A stretch of 8,075 nt of DNA from Bacteroidales bacterium (lineage in GTDB: Bacteria > Bacteroidota > Bacteroidia > Bacteroidales > P3): positions 1 through 8,075 of the forward strand of contig JAFWBF010000046.1 of NCBI GenBank assembly GCA_017507285.1. Direction: 5' to 3'. The notes below the pieces were generated by a model, which was not told where the DNA came from, ran no database searches, and worked only from the letters and a program-made list of their open reading frames with translations. This document shows positions 1 through 4,772 of this stretch, piece by piece. The position numbers and the translations under genes were made by a program. Within the stretch, counting starts at the first letter, position 1, and each line of letters opens with the position of its first letter.

Positions 1-1
1 A

Positions 2-196
2 CTGCTTCCAGATACTCTTGATTCGTGCTATTATAAAATGTTGGAAATTTTAGATGTAATTAATCATGAGATTGAGTCGAGGATATATTACTTTGACAGC
101 ATAGATTGGAAAAGTAATCAAGATTATTATGAACTCCTTTTCAATAGAAAAAAAGTTCAATTTTTTATTAGGGGAAAGGTACTTATTGTTACCTAG
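2..196 (+). CDS. 3' end of an unrecognised protein gene (partial)
   Basis: The only plus-strand frame open from the left edge runs 64 codons to a TAG at 194-196; the other two frames stop within the first 51 bases. The fragment is acidic to neutral and rich in Tyr, Ile and Asp (for example YYKMLEILDVI and SIDWKSNQDYYELLF) and ends in a hydrophobic FFIRGKVLIVT. That looks like real protein composition, not a chance frame. I see no catalytic motif, membrane segment or repeat and do not recognise the family. The gene starts outside the window, so its length and neighbours are unknown. Base use is AT-rich and lacks the strong ATA/C-rich style of the genes after 2416, so it may be from a different source. 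It could also be the tail of a decayed gene. Confidence 0.5.
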   Translation: MLPDTLDSCYYKMLEILDVINHEIESRIYYFDSIDWKSNQDYYELLFNRKKVQFFIRGKVLIVT

Positions 197-282
197 GTTT
201 GTCATTATAGTCGAGCATATATAAAACAAGGAATAGAAAGAAATATGAAAAGCAATAAAACTCTAAAAGAACAAAAAAATGC

Positions 283-299
283 AATTATTCAAAATAATT
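283..299. repeat. AT-only inverted repeat downstream of the left-edge gene
   Basis: AATTATT at 283-289 and AATAATT at 293-299 form a perfect 7-bp stem with a 3-nt loop, about 90 bp after the stop of the left-edge gene. The stem has no G-C pair and no following T-run on the plus strand, so it is a poor intrinsic terminator. On the minus strand it would sit near the end of any leftward transcript from the promoter at 938-921. Confidence 0.3.
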
Positions 300-437
300 C
301 CGTAATTTTGCACCTCGAAAACAACCGAAGAATATGCATCAAAACTATATAAAATATAACACCGAAACACCGCCAAAATATCCCAAAACCTTTACCGGGA
401 AAACTTGTTCTCTATCGTTTCGTTAGCACTACACTTG

Positions 438-475
438 CCGCACAAATTCCTACGGAAACATTATCTCAAAGCCAC
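438..475. repeat. 38-bp imperfect direct repeat, copy 1
   Basis: This copy starts CCGCACAAATTCC and ends AAAGCCAC. It matches copy 2 at 514-551 at 31 of 38 positions with no gaps, the differences falling in three short blocks. Each copy is preceded by a CTATCG a little upstream (at 413 and 499), so the repeated module is probably larger. The 76-bp offset between copies is not a multiple of three, which argues against a protein repeat. Confidence 0.6.
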
Positions 476-510
476 CGGCTTTGCTTCATGCTTTTGTGCT
501 ATCGCAAAGC
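467..510. promoter_or_regulatory. Two mutually exclusive hairpins (attenuator-like)
   Basis: CAAAGCC (467-473) can pair with GGCTTTG (477-483) in a 7-bp stem with a 3-nt loop. Alternatively GCTTTGC (478-484) can pair with GCAAAGC (504-510) in a 7-bp stem with a 19-nt loop. The two stems share bases 478-483, so only one can form at a time. This geometry is typical of transcription attenuators, but the stems are short and no clear T-run follows on either strand. If it works, it most likely does so in a leftward transcript. The regulatory role is inference; the pairing is seen directly. Confidence 0.3.
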
Positions 511-513
511 TAA

Positions 514-551
514 CCGCACAAATTCCGTTGGAAACGCTATCAAAAAGCCAC
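514..551. repeat. 38-bp imperfect direct repeat, copy 2
   Basis: This is the second copy of the module at 438-475, starting CCGCACAAATTCC and ending AAAGCCAC, 31 of 38 bases identical. It directly follows the right arm of the hairpin at 478-510. On the minus strand, where a promoter points this way, it would be read before copy 1. Confidence 0.6.
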
Positions 552-777
552 TTTTAGAAACCGCCTACAACCAAAATATTATGACAAATATCTGAAACAC
601 TTGTCGTTAAAAGCTCTTTTGGAAGTTTCTTTAAATTTCTAATACTACAACAAAGCATTCAACTCCATTCCGCCGAAACCATAAAGCGTCGTCGGTACTA
701 TTCATCACGCCTTTTTATTTTATTTTTCAATGATATAACCAATTGGCAACAAACTTCAACATTCGGTTATTTCCAAA

Positions 778-879
778 CTATTTCAAAGAACTCACCCGTT
801 TGCCGATAGGGGATTGGCGATTTTGTTGTGCGAAGTGTTTTGCGAGGTTGTAAGAGAGATGAGGTAGAAGCAAAAACAT
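778..879 (-). CDS. Possible 33-residue leader peptide
   Basis: On the minus strand an ATG at 879-877 opens 33 codons to a TAG at 780-778. The start lies about 40 nt downstream of the expected start of transcription for the promoter box at 938-921, the usual place for a first gene or leader peptide. The product begins MFLLLPHLSYNL and ends basic (GKRVSSLK). It has a short hydrophobic start but no full signal peptide. I do not recognise it. No larger gene follows on this strand: the frames to the left are full of stops. It could therefore be a regulatory leader left after loss of its gene, a genuine small protein, or chance. The promoter placement is the only positive evidence. Confidence 0.3.
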   Translation of the reverse strand: MFLLLPHLSYNLAKHFAQQNRQSPIGKRVSSLK

Positions 880-920
880 TTTCGTTCAACGTATTACCCA
901 AATCACACTTTTCGGTTTGA

Positions 921-938
921 TTTTGCAAAGATACGAAT
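921..938 (-). promoter_or_regulatory. Leftward Bacteroidetes-type promoter box
   Basis: Read on the minus strand this is ATTCGTATCTTTGCAAAA, containing TATCTTTG (933-926), a perfect match to the Bacteroidetes -7 consensus TAnnTTTG. It matches the ffh promoter box at 2381-2398 at 16 of 18 positions. I see no good -33 TTTG at the usual spacing; the 10-bp tandem array at 959-1008 occupies the region just upstream, which would fit an activator-dependent promoter. It would transcribe toward base 1, where the only candidate product is the peptide at 778-879. Confidence 0.55.
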
Positions 939-958
939 ATCCGAAATATCACTTTACC

Positions 959-1008
959 GTTTTGTCCTGTTTTGTCCTGTTTTGTCCTGTTTTGTCCCGT
1001 TTTGTCCA
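959..1008. repeat. Five tandem 10-bp repeats (GTTTTGTCCT)
   Basis: Five head-to-tail units of GTTTTGTCC plus T, C or A occupy 959-968, 969-978, 979-988, 989-998 and 999-1008. Only the last base of each unit varies. A 10-bp period puts each unit on roughly the same face of the helix, as in iterons or operator arrays. The array lies about 25 bp upstream of the leftward -7 box at 933-926, so it could bind a regulator of that promoter. It could also be slippage-generated simple sequence with no function. Confidence 0.85.
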
Positions 1009-1057
1009 CTTTTTGTTTGTAATAAACTGAATTACAATGGTGATTTTTTCGACAATT

Positions 1058-1095
1058 GGGCTTTGAGTAGTGAGCAGTGAGCAATGGGCTTTGAG
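1058..1095. repeat. Short direct repeat GGGCTTTGAG with TGAGC run
   Basis: GGGCTTTGAG occurs at 1058-1067 and again at 1086-1095, with AGTGAGC-type units between. A related TGAGCCGG segment follows at 1092-1107 and recurs at 1423-1438 (13 of 16 positions identical). This looks like low-complexity intergenic repeat material rather than coding sequence. Confidence 0.5.
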
Positions 1096-1107
1096 CCGGC
1101 AACTGCC

Positions 1108-1144
1108 TTAGCTTCGCAGACTACAAGTCCACAAGTGGCTGCCG
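1108..1144. repeat. Direct repeat copy A flanking the large hairpin
   Basis: The segment runs TTAGCTTCGCAGACTACAAG, then CCACAAGTGGCTGCCG. Copy B at 1317-1372 has the same elements in the same order, with two short insertions, and a shorter third piece (GCTTCGCAGACTACGA) lies at 1389-1404. The two main copies bracket the hairpin at 1200-1305, as would be expected if that element inserted in, or duplicated with, this repeat. Confidence 0.5.
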
Positions 1145-1183
1145 CCCCACTAGTTGTCTCGTTGACTCGTTGTCTTGTAGTCT
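1118..1183. repeat. Inverted repeat AGACTACAAG / CTTGTAGTCT
   Basis: AGACTACAAG at 1118-1127 is exactly complementary to CTTGTAGTCT at 1174-1183, a 10-bp stem with a 46-nt loop. The right arm lies in an 18-bp segment (1167-1184) whose exact reverse complement occurs at 5402-5419, after queE. The motif is thus a dispersed intergenic repeat that forms an inverted pair at both sites. Confidence 0.6.
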
Positions 1184-1199
1184 TGGTCTGAAATCGCGG

Positions 1200-1305
1200 C
1201 GACTTGTCAGCACCTCCGTCCGCCACCACTCAAGTATCCCCCTTAAGTATTCCCCTTTAGGGGGAATACGGGGGATACGGTGGTGAGGCGGGGCTGACAA
1301 TGTCG
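1200..1305. repeat. Large near-perfect hairpin (about 105 nt)
   Basis: Tiers from outside in: CGAC (1200-1203) with GTCG (1302-1305), one base bulged; TTGTCAGC (1204-1211) with GCTGACAA (1293-1300); CCGC (1220-1223) with GCGG (1288-1291); CACCAC (1224-1229) with GTGGTG (1280-1285); GTATCCCCC (1234-1242) with GGGGGATAC (1270-1278); GTATTCCCC (1247-1255) with GGGGAATAC (1261-1269). The loop is five bases, and about 40 base pairs form in all. The two inner tiers are also tandem near-copies of each other. No T-run follows on either side, so it is not a standard terminator. It may be a miniature inverted-repeat element, a palindromic intergenic unit or a structured RNA. Confidence 0.85.
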
Positions 1306-1316
1306 AAGTTCAATTT

Positions 1317-1372
1317 TTAGCTTCGCTCACGCTCCGCAGACTACGAGACCACAAGTCTACAAGTGGCTGCCG
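1317..1372. repeat. Direct repeat copy B flanking the large hairpin
   Basis: It carries TTAGCTTCGC (1317-1326), CGCAGACTACGAG (1335-1347) and CCACAAGTCTACAAGTGG followed by CTGCCG up to 1372, the same order as copy A at 1108-1144. Short insertions (after the first element and within the ACAAGT part) make it longer than copy A. The related piece at 1389-1404 suggests repeated local duplication. Confidence 0.5.
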
Positions 1373-1520
1373 ACTATGCTCAGCCGGTGCTTCGCAGACT
1401 ACGAATCGTGAGCCATGAGACGTGAGCCGGTTACCGCCGGCCTTTGGTCTTACGACATTTGTCGTCAGTCTTGCTTCAGCCATGCAGTTTACGATGTAAA
1501 AGTCCCATGGTTTTGACCCG

Positions 1521-1586
1521 TAAACCGCACACTTTCGACCTCTAAACCACACACTTTTGAGTGTCAAACCGCCACTTTTTTTTCGA
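1521..1586. repeat. Three tandem 22-bp units (TAAACCGCACACTTT type)
   Basis: Units at 1521-1542, 1543-1564 and 1565-1586 each start with AAACC after the first base, continue with a C/A-rich block and then a T-run (ACTTTCG, ACTTTTG, ACTTTTT). The 22-bp period is close to two helical turns, so the AAACC half-sites would face the same side. The array lies just upstream of the promoter at 1593-1624. Two more units of the same family occur at 1937-1980. Confidence 0.6.
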
Positions 1587-1604
1587 GAAAAATTTGGTGG
1601 TTTG
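1565..1604. promoter_or_regulatory. Hairpin/operator-like palindrome over the -33 element
   Basis: CAAACCGCCA (1565-1574) pairs with TGGTGGTTTG (1595-1604): nine Watson-Crick pairs and one G-T pair. The spacer itself has complementary T-rich and A-rich parts. The right arm contains the TTTG at 1593-1596 that serves as -33 element of the adjacent promoter, so a protein bound to the palindrome would compete with or contact RNA polymerase. The operator role is inferred from position only. Confidence 0.4.
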
Positions 1605-1624
1605 AGAAAAAGGTCGTACCTTTG
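1593..1624 (+). promoter_or_regulatory. Rightward Bacteroidetes-type promoter
   Basis: TTTG at 1593-1596, a 20-bp spacer and TACCTTTG at 1617-1624 match the Bacteroidetes primary sigma factor consensus TTTG-N19-21-TAnnTTTG in full. The surrounding GGTCGTACCTTTGCAAAA is the same extended box seen at 938-921 (minus) and 2381-2398. Transcription would start near 1630. Downstream there is only a doubtful 63-codon frame (1648-1839) and then the hairpin at 1894-1973, so the product may be a non-coding RNA or a long ffh leader. Confidence 0.65.
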
Positions 1625-1647
1625 CAAAACTTTCCTAGAGGTAGAGA

Positions 1648-1839
1648 ATGGCGTTGCAGGATGATTTAGAGGTTGATATCCGGCACGGTAAGAGAACCAT
1701 TCGAGGTACAAGAGAGATGTTTTTATTTGAGCTATTGAGCTTGAGGCTTCGAGCCAGGGTTTTGTGTTTGCCGGGCAAGAGATATTTTTTCAATTGTAGG
1801 GTTTTGGTTGTTACTGTTTGTTGTAGTCGGTTTGGGTAA
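1648..1839 (+). CDS. Doubtful 63-residue reading frame behind a promoter
   Basis: An ATG at 1648, about 20 nt after the expected transcription start and preceded by a purine-rich AGAGGTAGAG, opens 63 codons to a TAA at 1837-1839. The predicted product starts MALQDDLEVDIRHGKRTIRG and ends in a Cys- and Val-rich stretch (VLVVTVCCSRFG). Its style is unlike the ATA-rich genes after 2416, it has no recognisable domain, and a minus-strand frame overlaps it fully. I list it only because a good promoter points at it. A non-coding transcript is at least as likely. Confidence 0.2.
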   Translation: MALQDDLEVDIRHGKRTIRGTREMFLFELLSLRLRARVLCLPGKRYFFNCRVLVVTVCCSRFG

Positions 1840-1893
1840 TTTACGAAATTGCAAGAAATCCAAATTCCGGTTCTTTCTGCAACTTTGCAATCG

Positions 1894-1973
1894 AAACCAT
1901 GCGGTTTACAACCCCAAAGTGCATAGTTAGAGGTCGTAACTATGACACTTTTGACCACTAAACCGCATAGTTT
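1894..1973. repeat. 80-nt three-tier palindrome
   Basis: The core is CATAGTTA (1922-1929) with TAACTATG (1937-1944), loop of seven. It is extended by AAAGTG (1916-1921) with CACTTT (1946-1951) past one bulged base. After a symmetric 7 x 7 internal loop comes ATGCGGTTTA (1899-1908) with TAAACCGCAT (1959-1968), a perfect 10-bp arm. Past one mismatch, AAAC (1894-1897) pairs with GTTT (1970-1973). About 28 pairs form. The right side is made of two 22-bp units of the family at 1521-1586. It could be a cruciform-type regulatory site or the 3' structure of a transcript from 1593-1624. Confidence 0.75.
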
Positions 1974-1980
1974 TAATGTC
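1937..1980. repeat. Two further 22-bp repeat units
   Basis: Units at 1937-1958 and 1959-1980 align with the array at 1521-1586: ACTTTTGACCACTAAACC here against ACTTTCGACCTCTAAACC there (two differences in 18). They make up the right half of the palindrome at 1894-1973, whose left half holds inverted copies. The family thus occurs on both sides of the doubtful transcript region. Confidence 0.5.
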
Positions 1981-2089
1981 TTTATGTGTGCCTATTGAGA
2001 TATTGATATAGGCAACTTCTAAAAATTCCACGTTCTATGAAATATCATCGTGAAATAAAAGAACTTTTGTGTGCGTTGCATTGTTGACT

Positions 2090-2160
2090 GCATCGATGTT
2101 ACTCAGGCTCGGAACAGCTAATGCTTAGGCATTGCTCTTCGGTCCTTAATGCGTCGACGT
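2090..2160. repeat. 71-nt imperfect hairpin upstream of ffh
   Basis: Nearly the whole segment folds into one rod: AATGC (2120-2124) with GCATT (2129-2133) around a TTAG loop, AGC (2116-2118) with GCT (2134-2136), a mixed 5-pair tier, AGG (2105-2107) with CCT (2144-2146), TTA (2099-2101) with TAA (2147-2149), and TCGATG (2093-2098) with CGTCGA (2152-2157). About 27 pairs form, including G-U pairs. No T-run follows directly. The compensated, bulged shape is more like a structured RNA than a terminator. CTCAGGCTCGGAACAGC within it resembles part of SRP RNA, but the GGAA is not at the loop. Confidence 0.6.
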
Positions 2161-2380
2161 CCCCCTAAGTCTTTCTATTTCTTTTTCAATAGCATATCCC
2201 TCTATACTCAATCAAAAGAAAGTAGAAATCATCCTAGAAAAATTCGTAAATCACCTGCAAAGCAATTGTTGAAATTGCCTTATTTTCTCGACACAAAAAT
2301 ATTCATCCGTTGCATTATTGACAAATTAAAAAGCAGTGTTCAAAAAATAATCGACAAATATGGCCTATTATTCGCAATAA

Positions 2381-2398
2381 ATTCGTACTTTTGCAAAA
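2381..2398 (+). promoter_or_regulatory. ffh promoter (-7 box)
   Basis: ATTCGTACTTTTGCAAAA contains TACTTTTG (2386-2393), matching TAnnTTTG exactly. It ends 18 bp before the ATG of ffh, giving a short leader. A -33 TTTG at the usual distance is not evident. The site lies inside the in-frame extension upstream of the ffh ATG, which shows that the extension is not translated in the main transcript. Confidence 0.65.
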
Positions 2399-2415
2399 AA
2401 AATAAACCATCTATT

Positions 2416-3747
2416 ATGTTCGAAAATTTAAGCAACAAGCTAGAAAAAGCGTTTAAAGTATTAAAAGGAAAAGGCTCAATATCAGACATTAACGTAGCCG
2501 AAACAATGAAAGAGATACGCCGTGCATTGCTCGATGCCGACGTTAGTTATCCTATTGCAAAAGAATTTACCGACAAGGTAAAAAGCCAAGCTTTGGGTAT
2601 GAATGTACTTCAATCGGTAGAGCCCGGACAAATGATGGTAAAGATTGTCAAGGACGAACTTACTAAACTTATGGGTAGCGAAGCTGTGGACATCAACATC
2701 AAAGGCTCGCCTGCAATAGTGTTGATAGCCGGTTTGCAAGGTTCGGGTAAAACCACCTTTTCGGCCAAACTAGCCAACTACCTAAAAAACAAAAAGAATA
2801 AAAGCGTTATGCTTGCTGCAGGCGACGTATACAGACCCGCTGCTATAAACCAGCTGCAGGTATTGGGCGAACAAATAGGAGTGCCGGTATATGCCGACCT
2901 TGAAAACAAGAACCCCGTACTTATTGCCGAACGAGCACTGAAGGAAGCCAAAGACAAAAACATACAGGTACTGATTGTGGATACTGCCGGCCGCTTGGCA
3001 GTAGATGAACAAATGATGGACGAGATTGCAGCTCTGAAACGTAGCTTGAACCCACAAGAAACATTGTTTGTTGTAGACTCGATGACCGGACAAGACGCTG
3101 TAAACACAGCCAAAGCCTTCAACGACCGTTTGGACTACGACGGTGTAGTACTTACGAAACTTGATGGTGATACCCGTGGAGGTGCCGCACTAACAATACG
3201 CTATGTGGTGGACAAACCAATAAAATTTATAGGTGTAGGCGAAAAAGTTGATGCCCTTGACGTGTTCCACCCCGAACGTATGGCCAACCGCATACTGGGA
3301 ATGGGCGATATAGTTTCGCTGGTTGAACGAGCCCAAGAACAATATGACGAAGAAGAAGCCCGCAAACTGCAAAAGAAAATTGTAAAGAACGAATATAACT
3401 TCGAGGACTTCCTTACACAGATAAATCAGATAAAGAAAATGGGCAACGTCAAAGACCTATTAGGAATGATACCCGGAATGGGCAAGATGGTAAAAGATGT
3501 AGAGATAGGCGATGATGCTTTCAAAAGCATCGAAGCCATAATAGGCTCAATGACACCCTACGAACGTCGTAACCCATCAGTAATCAATGGCAGCCGCCGT
3601 ATGCGTATAGCCAACGGTAGTGGCAACACCATTCAGGAAGTAAATCGCCTTCTGAAACAATTTGAAGAAACACGCAAGGTGATGAAGATGGTGAGCAGCT
3701 CCAACGGACGTGGATTGAGCAACATGATGCGTAAACGCAGAAGATAA
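2416..3747 (+). CDS. ffh: Signal recognition particle protein Ffh (SRP54 GTPase)
   Basis: Ffh binds SRP RNA and signal sequences of nascent proteins, then docks with FtsY to deliver ribosomes to the membrane. The 443-residue product has the usual length and order: N helical domain (1-95), GTPase G domain with P-loop GLQGSGKTT (106-114), DVYRPAA (137-143), DTAGR (189-193), TKLDGD (247-252) and FIGVGE (271-276), and a Met-rich M domain (about 330-443) with LLGMIPGMGKM and the RNA-binding helix region ERRNPSVINGSRRMRIANGSG minus its first residue at 384-403. The frame is open for 89 codons further upstream, but I choose the ATG at 2416 because the protein then starts MFENLSNKLEKAF as in the family and the promoter box lies between the two starts. 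folD follows after 75 bp on the same strand. Confidence 0.97.
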   Translation: MFENLSNKLEKAFKVLKGKGSISDINVAETMKEIRRALLDADVSYPIAKEFTDKVKSQALGMNVLQSVEPGQMMVKIVKDELTKLMGSEAVDINIKGSPAIVLIAGLQGSGKTTFSAKLANYLKNKKNKSVMLAAGDVYRPAAINQLQVLGEQIGVPVYADLENKNPVLIAERALKEAKDKNIQVLIVDTAGRLAVDEQMMDEIAALKRSLNPQETLFVVDSMTGQDAVNTAKAFNDRLDYDGVVLTKLDGDTRGGAALTIRYVVDKPIKFIGVGEKVDALDVFHPERMANRILGMGDIVSLVERAQEQYDEEEARKLQKKIVKNEYNFEDFLTQINQIKKMGNVKDLLGMIPGMGKMVKDVEIGDDAFKSIEAIIGSMTPYERRNPSVINGSRRMRIANGSGNTIQEVNRLLKQFEETRKVMKMVSSSNGRGLSNMMRKRRR

Positions 3748-3822
3748 ACGCTCGGAACATACAAGCCGAATAAACAAAACTTGAACAAAGGAATATAAAT
3801 CAAATACTTAATACATTTTGGT

Positions 3823-4722
3823 ATGTCGAACAATATAAGTACTAAACTAATTGACGGTAAAAAAATTGCAGCCGAAATCAAAAGTGAGATTGCAGCCGAA
3901 GTAAGACAAATGGCAGCCGAAGGCAAACGTTGCCCCCACTTGGCAGCCATATTGGTTGGCGACGACGGGGCCAGCAAAACATACGTTGCCTCAAAAGAGA
4001 AAGCCAGTAGCGAAGTTGGCTTTACATCATCGGTTTACCGCTATCCCGAAACTATAAGCGAAAAAGAACTACTCGAAGCCGTTGACTTCCTAAACAACGA
4101 CCCCGAAATAGATGGTTTTATAATACAACTCCCCCTACCCAAACATATAAACGAAAGCAAGGTGATAGAAGCCGTAAGTCCAAGCAAGGACGTTGACGGT
4201 TTCAACCCCGTAAATGTAGGAAAGATGATATTGGGATTTTCCACTTTCTTGCCTGCCACCCCTTTCGGAATACAAATGCTACTAGAGCGTGCCAACATCG
4301 AAACAGTGGGCAAACACTGCGTGGTATTGGGACGTAGCAACATAGTGGGTACCCCTATGGCTAATATGCTTTCGCGCAATGCCGCCAACGCCAACTGCAC
4401 CGTAACGGTATGCCACAGCAAAACTCAAAACCTAGCCGAAATAACACGCCAAGCCGACATACTTATAGTGGCAATAGGCAAACCATTCTTTGTTAAGGCC
4501 GACATGGTGAAGGAAGGAGCCACAGTTATAGACGTAGGCATACACCGCATCGAAGATAAAACCACCGAAAAAGGCTACCGAATAGTAGGCGACGTGGATT
4601 TTGACAACGTTGCTCCAAAATGTAGCCATATCACTCCTGTGCCGGGAGGAGTAGGACCTATGACAATAGTGTCGCTACTATCAAACACCCTAAAAGCATA
4701 TCGAGAAAACAATAAAAAGTGA
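3823..4722 (+). CDS. folD: Bifunctional methylenetetrahydrofolate dehydrogenase / cyclohydrolase
   Basis: FolD interconverts 5,10-methylene-, 5,10-methenyl- and 10-formyl-tetrahydrofolate using NADP, supplying formyl groups for purines and initiator tRNA in the cytosol. The 299-residue protein is full length. The catalytic domain shows TYVASK with Tyr54 and the catalytic Lys58, QLPLPKH with Gln102 and DVDGF with Asp125, the residues expected for both activities. The nucleotide-binding domain has GRSNIVGTP (170-178), VCHSKT and VAIGKPFFV. The C-terminal signature PVPGGVGPMT is at 272-281. The gap to ffh (75 bp) and to queE (50 bp) contains no clear promoter or terminator, so co-transcription with ffh is likely. 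No Shine-Dalgarno sequence precedes the ATG. Confidence 0.97.
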   Translation: MSNNISTKLIDGKKIAAEIKSEIAAEVRQMAAEGKRCPHLAAILVGDDGASKTYVASKEKASSEVGFTSSVYRYPETISEKELLEAVDFLNNDPEIDGFIIQLPLPKHINESKVIEAVSPSKDVDGFNPVNVGKMILGFSTFLPATPFGIQMLLERANIETVGKHCVVLGRSNIVGTPMANMLSRNAANANCTVTVCHSKTQNLAEITRQADILIVAIGKPFFVKADMVKEGATVIDVGIHRIEDKTTEKGYRIVGDVDFDNVAPKCSHITPVPGGVGPMTIVSLLSNTLKAYRENNKK

Positions 4723-4772
4723 ATTGTCAAGGATATATAACATTCTGATATAAGAGCAATAGATTATAAGCT

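Larger units (their letters stand above)
197..2415. other. 2.2-kb gene-free, repeat-rich tract
   Basis: Between the left-edge gene and ffh I find no protein gene I can defend on either strand. The longest open frames are minus-strand frames of 65 to 133 codons. They run straight through hairpins and tandem repeats and contain repeat-derived peptides such as DKTGQN. The tract instead holds three Bacteroidetes-type promoter boxes, two short tandem arrays, several imperfect direct repeats and three long hairpins, listed separately. Parts around 1060-1460 look more G+C-rich than the AT-rich flanks, which suggests a mosaic of different origins. The stretches 197-437, 552-777, 1640-1890 and 2161-2380 show nothing more that I can name. 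The tract may be a decayed mobile element, a nest of intergenic repeats, or may encode non-coding RNAs. Confidence 0.6.

Noticed and set aside
303..310. TAATTTTG as a plus-strand promoter
   Set aside because: It matches TAnnTTTG, but has no -33 element, lacks the extended TCGTA context of the other three boxes and has no gene after it.
245..352. 35-codon plus-strand frame starting MKSNKTLKEQ
   Set aside because: Lys/Asn-rich composition is what AT-rich non-coding sequence gives. It has no promoter at the right distance and crosses the inverted repeat at 283-299.
959..1008. CRISPR array
   Set aside because: The five units are only 10 bp and directly adjacent, with no spacers and no cas genes.
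767..1229. Minus-strand frames of 111 and 65 codons
   Set aside because: The first contains the 10-bp array translated as DKTGQN-type repeats and spans a promoter box; the second crosses the left arm of the large hairpin. Neither looks like a protein.
1310..1958. Minus-strand frames of 133 and 107 codons
   Set aside because: They run through tandem repeats and palindromes, overlap each other and a promoter, and show similar short peptides (AVYGSKPWDF and ALWGCKPHGF) only because the underlying DNA repeats are related.
2090..2160. SRP RNA (ffs) gene
   Set aside because: CTCAGGCTCGGAA fits the 5' part of SRP domain IV, but the expected GAG and AGCAGC after the GGAA tetraloop are missing, and in the best fold the GGAA is in a stem rather than at the tip.
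2149..2415. 89-codon N-terminal extension of ffh
   Set aside because: It would add a low-complexity leader foreign to Ffh, starts inside a hairpin and contains the ffh promoter box. The ATG at 2416 gives a standard-length protein.
3811..3822. Promoter for folD (TACATTTTG)
   Set aside because: The spacing inside the box is off by one and it abuts the ATG, leaving no leader.
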